Shown here piece by piece: positions 44,279-53,928 of a stretch of DNA of 64,000 bases. Made by a program: the position numbers and the translations under genes. Below the pieces are notes generated by a model. The model had not been told where the DNA came from, made no database searches, and saw only the letters and a list, made by a program, of their open reading frames with translations. The DNA lies in assembly GCF_001435845.1 (NCBI RefSeq), contig NZ_CM003596.1, forward strand, positions 1,612,001 through 1,676,000, given 5' to 3'. Positions within the stretch are counted from its first letter, which is position 1. Each line of letters starts with the position of its first letter. Source of the stretch: Psychrobacter sp. P11G3. Its GTDB lineage: Bacteria; Pseudomonadota; Gammaproteobacteria; Pseudomonadales; Moraxellaceae.

Positions 44279-44866
44279 ATGAGTAAACAAGTAGAGTTTT
44301 TCTTTGATGTGGGTAGCCCAGCCAGTTACTTGGCATGGACTCAATTAGCGAGTATCGCGCAGCGCCATAATGCCGAGGTCGTTTGGCGTCCTATGTTACT
44401 TGGTGCAGTGTTTCAAGCCGTTGGTAACACCTCACCAGCTGCCGTACCTGCTAAAGGCGCTTATATGCTCAAAGACCTTAAGCGTTTTTCAGCTATCTAT
44501 GACGTGCCTTTTCGCTTCAATCCATTTTTCCCAGTCAATACGATGCAGCTTATGCGCGGTGTTACCGCTTATTTAGGGACACCTAAATTTGAGAGTTATT
44601 TATCCGCTATCTTTAATGCGCTATGGGCTGAAAAGTTAAATATGGAGTCACCAGAAGTTGTGGCTGAAGTTCTGTCGAAAGTAGGCATTGAGGCTACTGA
44701 TTTTAAGGTACGTATTAGTGAGCCTGAGGTTAAGGCGCGTTTAAAATCTAGTACCGAAGAAGCAGTAGCACGAGGCGTATTTGGGGCACCAAGTTTCTTC
44801 GTAAATGGTGAGATGTTTTTTGGTCAAGACCGATTGAGCTTTGTTGAAGATGCTTTGAGAGATTAA
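44279..44866 (+). CDS. 2-hydroxychromene-2-carboxylate isomerase family protein (DsbA/GST-kappa fold)
   Basis: 195 residues. The N-terminal FFFDVGSPASYLAW carries the serine that binds glutathione in this family. The C-terminal GAPSFFVNGEMFFGQDRLSFVEDAL is the other hallmark. In naphthalene degradation the family isomerises 2-hydroxychromene-2-carboxylate with glutathione; no other degradation genes are here, so the real substrate is probably another electrophile. It is co-transcribed with the preceding SDR. A good AAGGA site is present. Confidence 0.9.
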   Translation: MSKQVEFFFDVGSPASYLAWTQLASIAQRHNAEVVWRPMLLGAVFQAVGNTSPAAVPAKGAYMLKDLKRFSAIYDVPFRFNPFFPVNTMQLMRGVTAYLGTPKFESYLSAIFNALWAEKLNMESPEVVAEVLSKVGIEATDFKVRISEPEVKARLKSSTEEAVARGVFGAPSFFVNGEMFFGQDRLSFVEDALRD

Positions 44867-44876
44867 GATCATCAAA

Positions 44877-44921
44877 AGTACTGGTGTATGCTGATTGACT
44901 AAGCATTCATACGCCAGTACT
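44877..44921. terminator. Hairpin between convergent isomerase and MBL-fold genes
   Basis: Arms AGTACTGGTGTATG and CATACGCCAGTACT pair over 14 positions with one G-T wobble. The loop is long and there is no strong T-run, so terminator function is tentative. Confidence 0.5.
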
Positions 44922-44984
44922 TCGACACTTGTATTTCGCTAACAGACTTATCAAATCATGGTGTTTTTACCTAATAGTCTGTAT

Positions 44985-45860
44985 TTACCACTTCATTTCA
45001 CCTGTATTTACTTTACTGCCTATTTGTAAATTAGTATCCCCAGATAACGCAGGATAAGCTGCTTCCATGGTAGAAATCACCTTTTCTGACTGCTTGGAGT
45101 CTTGCTTTTTTGCCTCATCCAATGCTTGCTCAAAGGTTTCTAGATAGCTGAGGGTGAAATCAACAGCATAGTCTTTTTTGAGTAGGTTGCCTGAATAGTG
45201 ACCTGGTATCACAAGGTTTGGCTTTAATTGCTTCATTTGTTCCAACGATTGCATCCACTCGCTACGAGCTTCTTTAGTTTGGGTATCAGCAGTCCACACA
45301 TGCATACCTGATGTTACCGACACACCGCCGAACACAGTTTTTGACTCTGGTACCCACATATATGCTTGATGGGTTCCCACCTCCTTGATTTCAATTTTGT
45401 GACCTTCTAGGGTTAGTGTAGACTGATCAAGTGTTTGCGGTACTGTGATTTTGGTAGGCGCATGTTTACCAAGGATTGGACCCCAATGCTTTAATTTTGC
45501 ATCTTTAGTCGCCTCAATGTGTTCAGTAATCGAAGGGCTAGACATAACCTTTACATTAGGGAAGGCTTTGACTAAAGGCTGAAGACCGAAATAGTAATCT
45601 GGATCGCCTGCCGTGATATAAATCATTTTTAGGTCTTTATTGCTTTTTTTGATCATATCAACCAAAGCTTCACCGTCTTTGACGCTAAACTGTGCATCGA
45701 ACAAAATAGCATCTTTCTCGCCACTTGCCAGCACAGAAACCACTGGGAAAATAGCATTTTGATCAGGTTTATATGCTTGTAGTTGTAGACCGGCTGCGTT
45801 TGTTTGGGTTGCGAGCAGTAGCACACTGGCCGCCATAGCAGCTGTCATTAATTTCTTCAT
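44985..45860 (-). CDS. MBL-fold protein (Vmh-like), metal site degenerate, secreted
   Basis: 291 residues with a signal peptide (cleavage near TNAAG). The fold is metallo-beta-lactamase-like, but the HxHxDH metal motif reads AGDPDY (84-89), followed by YFGL. The later HQAYMWVPE and the PGHYSGN histidine remain. At most one metal ligand set is left, so ordinary hydrolase activity is doubtful. Similar proteins are annotated as Vmh-family MBL-fold hydrolases. It is divergent from a LysR gene with a strong operator-like array between them. Confidence 0.82.
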   Translation of the reverse strand: MKKLMTAAMAASVLLLATQTNAAGLQLQAYKPDQNAIFPVVSVLASGEKDAILFDAQFSVKDGEALVDMIKKSNKDLKMIYITAGDPDYYFGLQPLVKAFPNVKVMSSPSITEHIEATKDAKLKHWGPILGKHAPTKITVPQTLDQSTLTLEGHKIEIKEVGTHQAYMWVPESKTVFGGVSVTSGMHVWTADTQTKEARSEWMQSLEQMKQLKPNLVIPGHYSGNLLKKDYAVDFTLSYLETFEQALDEAKKQDSKQSEKVISTMEAAYPALSGDTNLQIGSKVNTGEMKW

Positions 45861-45938
45861 AATCTACCTGTATTTTCATTTGAGTAAATAGACCGCGTTA
45901 ATGGCGGCATTCGTTGTTAGTAGCTATTCTATTCGATT

Positions 45939-45972
45939 GTATTTCGTCTAAATACGCTATAATTCGGTATTT
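45939..45972. promoter_or_regulatory. Candidate LysR operator array
   Basis: Three half-sites alternate: GTATTT (45939-45944), AAATAC (45950-45955) and GTATTT (45967-45972), with spacers of 5 and 11 bp. The second pair gives the N11 spacing typical of LysR sites. It lies between the LysR gene and its divergent MBL-fold neighbour. Confidence 0.6.
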
Positions 45973-46007
45973 ACTGTTTCAGTTTTCGCGCAAATAAGGA
46001 TAAAGAG

Positions 46008-46901
46008 ATGGATAGGCTGACTGCATTACAGGTGTTTGTCACGATCGTTGAACAAGGTAGCTTGAGCCGTGCCGCGGACAATTTAGACATGTCTAGAGCT
46101 AAGGTAACGCGCTACCTGACAGAGCTTGAGAGCTGGATGGATATGCGCTTATTACATCGCACGACTCGAAGTCTAAGCCTCACTGCACCTGGTGAGCAGA
46201 CTCTTGAGGTGGCGTACCAGTTGCTTGGATTGACTGACTCGTTGGATCAGATACGCAATCAAAACACTTTGGAGCTAAAAGGTCAGTTGAGAATCACGGC
46301 CAGCTTTTCGCTGATTGATAGCCTTTTGATGGATGTGGTTGGTCGCTTTGTATCTCACTGGCCGCAAACAGCGATTGATATTCTTACCACTGATGATTCG
46401 GTCAATTTAGTTGATGCCCGTATTGACTTGGCGATTCGTATCACCAATGACTTGGAGCCAAATGTCGTTGCCAGACGTATCGGTGAGTGCCACTCTATCG
46501 TATGCGCGGCACCTGAGTATTTACAAAGGCGTGGCAGACCTACAGACGTACAGTCGCTTGTACATCACAACTGTCTATCGTTTGCGTATTTTGGACGGTC
46601 TGCATGGGTGTTTGACGGGCCAAATGGTTTAGAATCTGTTCCTATCTCTGGCAATATCAGCGCCAATATCTCTGAAGTCTTGCTCTCTGCCACGTTGCGT
46701 GGACATGGGATTAGTTTACAACCATCTGGCGCAGTCAAGTCTTTGATTGCATCTGGACAACTTATTGAGTTATTGCCTGAATGGAAACCCAAAACCTTGG
46801 GTGTTTATGTGGTTTATGCCAATCGAAAGCAGGTGACACCACTACAAAGAAAGTTTATTGATTTTCTTGCCGAAGAAATAAAGCGTTCGCCTTATTGGTA
46901 G
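46008..46901 (+). CDS. LysR family transcriptional regulator
   Basis: 297 residues. The winged helix reads ALQVFVTIVEQGSLSRAADNLDMSRAKVTRYL, then RLLHRTTRSLSLT. A complete effector domain follows. It has the CrgA/AaeR-like general look of LysR proteins that control redox genes. It is divergent from the secreted MBL-fold protein, the probable target, and a half-site array lies between them. Confidence 0.9.
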   Translation: MDRLTALQVFVTIVEQGSLSRAADNLDMSRAKVTRYLTELESWMDMRLLHRTTRSLSLTAPGEQTLEVAYQLLGLTDSLDQIRNQNTLELKGQLRITASFSLIDSLLMDVVGRFVSHWPQTAIDILTTDDSVNLVDARIDLAIRITNDLEPNVVARRIGECHSIVCAAPEYLQRRGRPTDVQSLVHHNCLSFAYFGRSAWVFDGPNGLESVPISGNISANISEVLLSATLRGHGISLQPSGAVKSLIASGQLIELLPEWKPKTLGVYVVYANRKQVTPLQRKFIDFLAEEIKRSPYW

Positions 46902-47067
46902 CAAGTAATGAATGGCTCGGAATATTTGTTTATACTATTTTAAAAACAATATAGTAGATCAATAAGGAGTGTTATCAAAAAACGTCAGAAAATCAAACGG
47001 CCAATAGCAACGTTAAAATCATGCTTATTGACCATTTGATAATGTTTAGACTTTGCTTAATGATTGC

Positions 47068-47724
47068 TTAAGCCTTAATAAAAATAGTCTCTTCACTCAA
47101 GCGCGATTTAGATATTTTGGCATTAAAGTCATCATCGCTTCGGTAGCCAAACGATACCACTGCTACGGCAGAATATCCTTTGCTACGTAAGTCGAACTCC
47201 GTATCAAGTGCTTGTAAATCAACTCCCTCCATAGGAACGGTATCAATACCCAAAAGAGCGCTGCCCAATAATACTCCGCCCATGTTGAGATATACCTGTT
47301 TGGCCAGCCAATGTGTCTCATCTTTCACATCGTAACGATGAATGTCTAAAAACAATTGGCGTGCTTGATGCATCTGCGTTTTAAACTCTTGCTGAGCATA
47401 GCGACCATCTTGATCTTCTTTTTCTAACACCGCTTGCATATATTCATTGTCGGCATGGATACGAGTACAAAAAACCACCACGTGTGAGGCATCTAGGACT
47501 TTAGGTGTATTAAAATGAAAGGCACCTTGCGTGCTTTTGGCAATGCGAGCTTTGCCTGCATCATCATCTGCAATGACGAAGCTCCATGGTTGAATATTGG
47601 TACTTGATGGACTCATTTGTAGCATGTCTTTGATCTGCTCAAAATCTTCAGCAGGTATCTTTTTGCTAGCATCAAATACTTTGGTGCTGTAACGCCAGTT
47701 TAGTGCTTCATTGATGGTTTTCAT
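47068..47724 (-). CDS. nfsB: NAD(P)H-dependent nitroreductase family protein
   Basis: 218-residue FMN protein of the NfsB type. N-terminal RYSTKVFD binds FMN phosphate; MSPSSTNIQPWSFVIADD is the classic motif, with the C-terminal part GYSAVAVVSFGYRSDDD. It reduces nitroaromatics and quinones with NAD(P)H. AAGGA precedes the ATG at good spacing. It stands alone, with 166 bp before the upstream LysR and a long non-coding region on its other side. The symbol rests on family similarity. Confidence 0.88.
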   Translation of the reverse strand: MKTINEALNWRYSTKVFDASKKIPAEDFEQIKDMLQMSPSSTNIQPWSFVIADDDAGKARIAKSTQGAFHFNTPKVLDASHVVVFCTRIHADNEYMQAVLEKEDQDGRYAQQEFKTQMHQARQLFLDIHRYDVKDETHWLAKQVYLNMGGVLLGSALLGIDTVPMEGVDLQALDTEFDLRSKGYSAVAVVSFGYRSDDDFNAKISKSRLSEETIFIKA

Positions 47725-48266
47725 GATTGTCCTTAAGTAAAGTAAGTTGCAGTTTTTTAGTCAGCTAGTCATATAAATGGTTTTAACAAACGATGCTATT
47801 TAACCCTTACGTGTTCATAGATAGAGTTAAATGATCAGCCCGTCCTAGCGATGACTCATAATAGTAAAGTTCATACATTAGAACCACTAGCTACAAGAGT
47901 AAACACTTTCAATATTATTTTGAGAATATGGCGTTTTTAATTCATTTGAAGGTTGTTTATCACTATACTCAAGGCGGTGATACGCTTGCGCCTTGCCAAA
48001 TTATCTTGTAATGGAATAATATTTTTAGAGTGCTTTAGATACATTTTAGGAAAAGTAGAGCGGTACTAGGGTAGGAGATATTTTTTTGAGGTGTTTTATT
48101 TGTCTGCGAGTATCTGGGGCTGATAGTTGATATTAGTAGAATTCGTATAACCGTAGTACTTTATGTTAGATGACAATAAACAGGCGTGACACACCCAATA
48201 TGAGATGGCCAAGCCTGCTTACAGGGTTGTTCTTTTATATAGTTCTTATATCGTTGAGAGCTATCG
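47725..48266. other. Intergenic region between nfsB and the acyltransferase-like gene
   Basis: 542 bp, AT-rich. The only notable structure is a hairpin with arms CAAGGCG (47970-47976) and CGCCTTG (47989-47995), without a T-run. Promoter elements for nfsB are expected here. No gene or RNA is recognised. Confidence 0.5.
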
Positions 48267-49415
48267 CTATAAATATTTGAGGATAGTAATATGCTTATTA
48301 CTATGTTTGAATTTGGCAAAAGCACGCATTAAAGGATACAGTAAAATGCTCAGTGCAATCGCAATGAACCAAAGTGTACTGACGTTATTTACACCAAAAT
48401 ATTCTCCATGCGTCATACCGAACTGTTGAACGGCAAATACATACAGCAGTTTCAATACATAGAGATGTACGATATAAAAAAACATTGGCACAGAACCGAT
48501 GACTACCAGTGGTTTTATCCATAATTTGGTTTCAATTTTTTGGAGCATCACTAATAAAACCAGTCCTATGCCCACATTCCACAATATAAAGAGTAACGAT
48601 GGTGGATATTTGGTGAGATTCATAAAGCTCATGAAGGTTTCACTCAGAGTTGGCATCATTAGCCATGCTTGATCGCCGTATACATTGGCCAGTCGCAGTA
48701 CCACAAATAACGCGATACTCACCATGCCAAATGTAAGTAACGTACGATTTCTCTTTTGCACAGACGTAGAGTTACCGAACACAGATGTACCGATACAGTA
48801 GCCCAGTATGATAACGCCAATCCAAGGTAGTACAGGATAAGAGGTTCTGAAACGAATCACTTCACCAAACTCAATCCAGCCACGTTCATGAAGTATCAGC
48901 CACAGTTGATGCATAATAGGAATGTCGGCAAAGGAGACGGTATCTAATAAATTGTGCCCAAATATAATCACCAAGCTCAGTAGCCACAGCCATTTCTTAG
49001 GCAGACCAATAACCGCTGAGAGCGCAATCATACTGAAGCCAATCGCCCATATCACTTGGAGGTAAACTACATCAGGTGGAAATTGTGCTGTCCAAGCAAA
49101 GTTAATGACAATCAGCTCCAAAAACACTAAAAAAAGCCCGCGTTTGATTAAAAATTCGCGGGTCATTTGAATACTATTGTGCTTGTGTTGGTACAAATAA
49201 GCAGATAGTCCCGTCAGTAACACAAAAACAGGTGCACATAAATGGGCAATCATTCGGCTGAAAAACAGGGGTTCATCCGTTCCTGGTATCAGCATTGGAT
49301 CAGGAACTTGATGGTGTAAGTAAAAGGTCTCTCGAACATGATCCACCATCATGATGAGCATCACAAGCCCTCGAAGTGCGTCGATCGCTTGTAACCGTTG
49401 AAAAGGTGTCACCAT
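48267..49415 (-). CDS. DUF1624 / heparan-alpha-glucosaminide N-acetyltransferase-like membrane protein
   Basis: 382 residues with about 10 membrane helices. The N-terminal AIDALRGLVMLIMMVDHVRE is the family signature, with the catalytic-type histidine in DHVR. AHLCAPVFVLLTGLSAYLY and YPVLPWIGVIILGYCIG follow. Relatives transfer acetyl groups across membranes or to sugars; the bacterial function is not established. AAAGG lies before the ATG. It is transcribed alone, with a 159-bp gap upstream to the oxygenase gene. Confidence 0.85.
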   Translation of the reverse strand: MVTPFQRLQAIDALRGLVMLIMMVDHVRETFYLHHQVPDPMLIPGTDEPLFFSRMIAHLCAPVFVLLTGLSAYLYQHKHNSIQMTREFLIKRGLFLVFLELIVINFAWTAQFPPDVVYLQVIWAIGFSMIALSAVIGLPKKWLWLLSLVIIFGHNLLDTVSFADIPIMHQLWLILHERGWIEFGEVIRFRTSYPVLPWIGVIILGYCIGTSVFGNSTSVQKRNRTLLTFGMVSIALFVVLRLANVYGDQAWLMMPTLSETFMSFMNLTKYPPSLLFILWNVGIGLVLLVMLQKIETKLWIKPLVVIGSVPMFFYIVHLYVLKLLYVFAVQQFGMTHGEYFGVNNVSTLWFIAIALSILLYPLMRAFAKFKHSNKHITILKYL

Positions 49416-49574
49416 ACCATAGCCTTTGAATAGTTAAAATGAAACATTATAACATATCAATTATTAGCTATTATTTATTTAAGTGCGCATTTTCGTAGAG
49501 GTACTCACCCATTGGATGTTTATGCTTGTCTTAACTTTTTATGCTGTGTCTGACCTAACGATAGCGTACCGCTG

Positions 49575-50549
49575 TTAAAACGGCGCGAAATTATCAGGCT
49601 GGCTGTGCGTAGCAGTCCAACGTTGATTGGCATCAATATGACTATTAAGCCCAACTCCTCGTGGTACTTGCATATTATCGCCATACAGCCAAAGCACCAT
49701 ATTGGTACGTTTACCACTGGTGATTGGATGTGCGGCGTGCGGCACCGAGCCTCTATGAATAATCGCCATACCAGGCTTAAAGATGGCACGTTTGGTTTGC
49801 CCTAAATGGTGATCGACAAAGTCGACTTCTGATCCAGTAAAGTCTTCGCCTGGCAGATTTAGGTTAATATTCATAGTCACCGCTGAAGCATCAGTATGAA
49901 GTTGTAGCGATGTGTCGCCTGTCGGCTGGTATTGAATTGAGAACCCAAAGGTCTGAGTGTCATAGCCATAAACATTGGCAAATAACAACCGAGCGATAGG
50001 GCGCATATATTGATTCATGACTTTATGATAAAACGCCTGAAAATTAGGGGTGGCCAAATAGCCTAGCGAGCGCGCATCTAGCATGGCGCCATTACTGTTC
50101 AATGCGATACCATAAGGAGGACGTATTGGGATATTAGCGTCTGCGATTGCTTGCAGATAACGGCGCAGCGTTGACAGTTGTGTTGGGTCAAAGAGTTGCC
50201 CCTGATATACGTCAGGTAGTATCTCTTGCCATAAATTTTTAACAGCCATCTCTGTAGAAGGAGTGCGCCATGCTTGCGTCACTGCATCACGTAAAGTTGG
50301 ATCAAATAATGAGTCATCAAGTACAGGTAAGTCATGCTCAGTGGTTTCCCACTCTGCCCATGCTTGCTCTAGTAACTGGCTGTTTTGATTCCAGAAATGC
50401 TCTACCGATGGTGCACGTCTAAGCATGTCTGATTTTGAAGGTAGTGGCAAGTTGCGTGCTTGCTGTAGTGCGCTCTGTTGATTATCGCCATCATGGTGGC
50501 TATGGTGTTGAGTATCCTGTGTGCTCGTAGGCCGTATTATAGTATCCAT
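49575..50549 (-). CDS. Putative 2-oxoglutarate/Fe(II)-dependent oxygenase
   Basis: 324 residues. The C-terminal half has the double-stranded beta-helix motif: HTD (His218, Asp220) in SLQLHTDASAVTMNINLN, then VPHAAHPITSGKRTNM with the distal His271 (or His274) and 2-oxoglutarate-binding Arg281. The N-terminal 45 residues are His/Gln-rich and probably disordered. The family hydroxylates proteins or small molecules; the substrate is unknown. GGAG lies before the ATG. A divergent LysR gene is the likely regulator. Confidence 0.82.
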   Translation of the reverse strand: MDTIIRPTSTQDTQHHSHHDGDNQQSALQQARNLPLPSKSDMLRRAPSVEHFWNQNSQLLEQAWAEWETTEHDLPVLDDSLFDPTLRDAVTQAWRTPSTEMAVKNLWQEILPDVYQGQLFDPTQLSTLRRYLQAIADANIPIRPPYGIALNSNGAMLDARSLGYLATPNFQAFYHKVMNQYMRPIARLLFANVYGYDTQTFGFSIQYQPTGDTSLQLHTDASAVTMNINLNLPGEDFTGSEVDFVDHHLGQTKRAIFKPGMAIIHRGSVPHAAHPITSGKRTNMVLWLYGDNMQVPRGVGLNSHIDANQRWTATHSQPDNFAPF

Positions 50550-50724
50550 CGTATATCTCCAAATGTGTGAGTAAACCTTATAGGTGCATGCTACTATAAT
50601 TAATGATTTTGATAATCAGCAGGTTTAGAGAAACAGTTTCAATAATTTTTATATAATAATGAGGCTAGCAGCAGCAAGCGATGGTGGTTGCTAAGTTAGA
50701 CGCTAATTGAACGAAGGCATGACG

Positions 50725-51639
50725 ATGAAAAATTTGCAGGATTTACATATTTTTATTGAGACCGCTCGCTTAGGTAGCCTATCTGCCTGTGCTCGGCACT
50801 TAGATCTGTCGCCTGCAGTTGTGAGTGCAGCGGTCAAGCGATTAGAAGCCGAAATTGAGACGGTGTTGTTTGTTCGCTCCACTCGTAGGCTGCGTCTAAC
50901 TAGCAAGGGTGAGCAATATTTAAAGCATTGCCGAGATGCGGTGGCTATTTTAGACAATGCTTATGCAGGACTGCATGACAATGATGCTGAGCTGATGGGT
51001 ACAATTCGGCTGTCAGCATCATCAGATTTGGGTCGAAACTTAATTTTGCCTTGGTTGGACGATTTTATAGACATTCACCCAAAAGTGACGGTGCAGCTAC
51101 ATATGTCAGACAGCTATGTGGACTTGTACGGTCAGCAGATTGATTTGGCACTACGTTACGGCGCGCCCAAAGATTCATCACTGGTCGCACTACCCATAGT
51201 GTTGAATAATCGCCCTATACTGTGTGCGTCAAAGGAGTATTTGAGCAAAATTGATAAGGGTATCGGTATCCCAAAAATGCCGGAAGATTTATCGCAGCAT
51301 AATTGTTTACGTTTGGGTCATGATGAAAAGTATTTGAGCGAGTGGACTTTTGAAAAAGAGGGCAAGACTAAACGTGTGGAAGTGGATGGCAATCGCAGAA
51401 GTAAAGACGGTGACGTTGTACGCCGCTGGGCAGTGGCGGGTAAAGGCATCGCATTAAAGTCTCAGTTAGATATAGCCGGCGATTTAAAGGCGGGGAGACT
51501 GGTCGAGGTGGAGTTGGACGGCTGGCAAGTGGCCAACTATCCGCTGTATTTGATTTGCCCAGAACGGCGATTAATCGATCCATTGTTTAATGCGGTCAAA
51601 GAATACTTGATTGAACGGGTAGAGCAGGTATTAAGGTAA
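50725..51639 (+). CDS. LysR family transcriptional regulator
   Basis: 304 residues. The winged helix reads LHIFIETARLGSLSACARHLDLSPAVVSAAVKRLE and FVRSTRRLRLT. The effector domain ends with YPLYLICPERRLIDPLFNAV. It is the intact paralogue of the pseudogene at about 40.2 kb. Of the possible starts, this ATG has AAGG at 7-nt spacing. It is divergent from the 2OG-Fe(II) oxygenase gene; a small GAAACAGTTTC palindrome (50630-50640) between them may be its site. Confidence 0.9.
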   Translation: MKNLQDLHIFIETARLGSLSACARHLDLSPAVVSAAVKRLEAEIETVLFVRSTRRLRLTSKGEQYLKHCRDAVAILDNAYAGLHDNDAELMGTIRLSASSDLGRNLILPWLDDFIDIHPKVTVQLHMSDSYVDLYGQQIDLALRYGAPKDSSLVALPIVLNNRPILCASKEYLSKIDKGIGIPKMPEDLSQHNCLRLGHDEKYLSEWTFEKEGKTKRVEVDGNRRSKDGDVVRRWAVAGKGIALKSQLDIAGDLKAGRLVEVELDGWQVANYPLYLICPERRLIDPLFNAVKEYLIERVEQVLR

Positions 51640-51718
51640 AACGAGAACTAATGATTACCCTGTTTACTCAGACGAGCAAAACAACAGTTCCTAGACAGTA
51701 ATTGCTTGATTATTATGA

Positions 51719-52771
51719 CTATTGCCATATTTTATAAAGCACCGTAAACCAGTTTTTTGACGTCACCTTTTCAATCAGTTGATTTGAGAAGTGACGTTGT
51801 TGCATTCGCTCAATCAACATATAGATTTGACTGATATCAGATAACTCATCAGGTAGGAGGCAACCATCGAAATCAGAGCCAAACCCAACGTGATCTTCGC
51901 CTAGATGGTCGATCAGATAATCAAGATGATCGACAATCACATCAAGCGAAGTTTGCGTATTACGTTGCCCATCTGTACGAAGAAACGCCACATCGAAATT
52001 CACTCCAACCAAACCATCGCTTTGTTTAATAGCAGCCAGCTGCTGATCAGTCAAGTTCCGTGCTTGCTGACAGAGAGCGTGTGAATTGGAATGTGTCGCA
52101 ACAATAGGCTGGCAGGCAATTTCTAGCGTATCCCAAAAAGCGCGTTCATTCATATGCGACACATCGATCAACATCTGCTTATCACGACAGGCCAAAATAA
52201 GCGCTTTGCCCTGAGCGGTCAAACCAGATCCTGTATCGGGAGAATGCGGAAAAGACGCATTTAAGCCATCACCGAAGAGACTCTTTCTATTCCATAGTGG
52301 GCCAATGCTTCTGAGGCCTGCCTCATAAAACATATCAAGCAGGTCAGGCTGTATGGCTAAAAACTCAGCACCTTCCAAATGCAAAACGATAGCTAATTGT
52401 TGATTCTGCTGACAGGCTTTGATTTGTTTTAATGAGGTGCAAATCTGAATCTGACCGTCAGATCTTGCCTCTAGTTGCTGGGCTAGTTTCAATTGTGTGC
52501 AGCAGATATCGACGATTTCTTGCGGAGTAAAATCCGAATTTGAGGGGTCAGATAGTTTTTCAGGATGGTTGTTTTTCACATAAGCATAGGGCGGTAAAAA
52601 TATAGAAAATAATCCGCCCATCCAGTTCGCGTCTTTGCAACGTTGTAAGTCCAAATGCCCTGGTAGCGTGCCATAAATAAAGTCATGTACCGGATCGGCA
52701 GTTGAACTTAGCCATAGACGAGTTAATAGATCATTATGACCGTCAAAAATTATGGGCTGGTTATTCATCAT
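51719..52771 (-). CDS. Membrane dipeptidase (M19, renal dipeptidase-like), last gene of the PQQ operon
   Basis: 350-residue M19 metallopeptidase. Metal-binding segments are DGHNDLL at the N-terminus, LHLEGAEFL, VSHMNERAFW, THSNSHAL and GSDFDG. No signal peptide is visible, so it acts in the cytoplasm. The start codon overlaps the pqqE stop (TAATG) by one base, so the two are translationally coupled. Its place suggests it trims peptide products of PqqA processing; that role is inferred. Two adjacent ATGs are possible starts. Confidence 0.9.
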   Translation of the reverse strand: MMNNQPIIFDGHNDLLTRLWLSSTADPVHDFIYGTLPGHLDLQRCKDANWMGGLFSIFLPPYAYVKNNHPEKLSDPSNSDFTPQEIVDICCTQLKLAQQLEARSDGQIQICTSLKQIKACQQNQQLAIVLHLEGAEFLAIQPDLLDMFYEAGLRSIGPLWNRKSLFGDGLNASFPHSPDTGSGLTAQGKALILACRDKQMLIDVSHMNERAFWDTLEIACQPIVATHSNSHALCQQARNLTDQQLAAIKQSDGLVGVNFDVAFLRTDGQRNTQTSLDVIVDHLDYLIDHLGEDHVGFGSDFDGCLLPDELSDISQIYMLIERMQQRHFSNQLIEKVTSKNWFTVLYKIWQ

Positions 52772-53928
52772 TAATCCGTAACCGTACGCGTGGGAATCAG
52801 TTGCTCTTGACTCATACTTAATCGTTTAGAGTTTTTAGGATTGCGAAAGCGCAGTTCTTCAAAAGGTACAGGCGTCTCGCTGTTGATACGCGCCTCCTCA
52901 ATCAGGTAGTGATAAGGCGACTTGCCACAGACAGGATCGGCATTTTTGGCGTCCCCAGTTAGCATAAAGGCTTGGCAACGGCAGCCACCATAATCGCGCT
53001 CTTTATCTGGGCAGCTTTGGCAGATGTCGGGCATCCAGTCGTCACCGCGAAACTGATTGAAGCTTGCAGATTCATACCAAATATCTGACAGTGGAGTATG
53101 TCGTACATTAGGAAACTGTATTGGCATTTGTCTGGCAGCATGACAAGGTAGGGCTGTACCGTCTGGTGCGACTGTTAAGAAAATCTTGCCCCAGCCATCC
53201 ATACAAGGTTTCGGACGTTCTTCGTAATAGTCAGGCACCACGAAAATAAGTTTGCACTTAATACCACGTTCTTCAATCTGCTTGCGGTATTCATTGGTAA
53301 TGCGTTCAGCTCGGACCACTTGCGCTTTGGTTGGTAGTAAACCCTCTATATTCTCAAACGCCCAACCATAAAACTGACAAATAGCCAGCTCGACCGTGTC
53401 GGCTTCTAGCTCTAAGCAGAGATCAATAATCTGGTCAATCTGATCGATGTTTTGCCGATGAATGACAAAGTTAAGTACCATCGGGTAATCGTACTGTTTG
53501 ACCAGACGTGACATCTCATACTTTTGCTCAAAGGCATGTTTTGAACCTGCCAAGGCATTGTTCACCGTTGGATCGCTGGCTTGGAAGCTGATCTGGATAT
53601 GCTGAAGACCTGCTTCTTTTAAACGCGCAATCCGAGCTTCGGTCAATCCCATACCTGATGTTATCAAGTTAGTATAAAAGCCTTGATTGTGCGCATAAGC
53701 GACCAGCTCTTCTAGGTCTTGACGAACCAGTGGTTCACCGCCAGAAAAGCCAAGCTGCACCGCACCCATTTGCCGCGCCTGATCAAACACATCAAACCAT
53801 TCCTCTGTCGTTAGCTCCTCTTTATACTGAGCGTAATCGATAGGGTTTGAGCAATAAGGGCATTGTAAGGGGCAGCGATAGGTCAGCTCAGCAAGCAGCC
53901 ATAGCGGTAGCCCGACTGGCGCAGTCAT
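52771..53928 (-). CDS. pqqE: PqqA peptide cyclase, radical SAM
   Basis: 385 residues. The radical SAM cluster motif CPLQCPYC (Cys19, Cys23, Cys26) is followed by [10 protein letters not shown]-terminal SPASM region binds further clusters ([10 protein letters not shown] and [16 protein letters not shown]). PqqE links the Glu and Tyr side chains of PqqA, the first step of PQQ synthesis, with PqqD as chaperone. It overlaps pqqD by 4 bp (ATGA) and is coupled to the dipeptidase downstream. Confidence 0.96.
   Translation of the reverse strand: MTAPVGLPLWLLAELTYRCPLQCPYCSNPIDYAQYKEELTTEEWFDVFDQARQMGAVQLGFSGGEPLVRQDLEELVAYAHNQGFYTNLITSGMGLTEARIARLKEAGLQHIQISFQASDPTVNNALAGSKHAFEQKYEMSRLVKQYDYPMVLNFVIHRQNIDQIDQIIDLCLELEADTVELAICQFYGWAFENIEGLLPTKAQVVRAERITNEYRKQIEERGIKCKLIFVVPDYYEERPKPCMDGWGKIFLTVAPDGTALPCHAARQMPIQFPNVRHTPLSDIWYESASFNQFRGDDWMPDICQSCPDKERDYGGCRCQAFMLTGDAKNADPVCGKSPYHYLIEEARINSETPVPFEELRFRNPKNSKRLSMSQEQLIPTRTVTD

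Noticed and set aside
47970..47995. Hairpin in the nfsB intergenic region as a terminator
   Set aside because: Only a 7-bp stem with a 12-nt loop and no T-run on either strand.
48205..48429. 74-codon plus-strand frame overlapping the DUF1624 gene end
   Set aside because: Most of it is antisense to a well-supported membrane protein gene.
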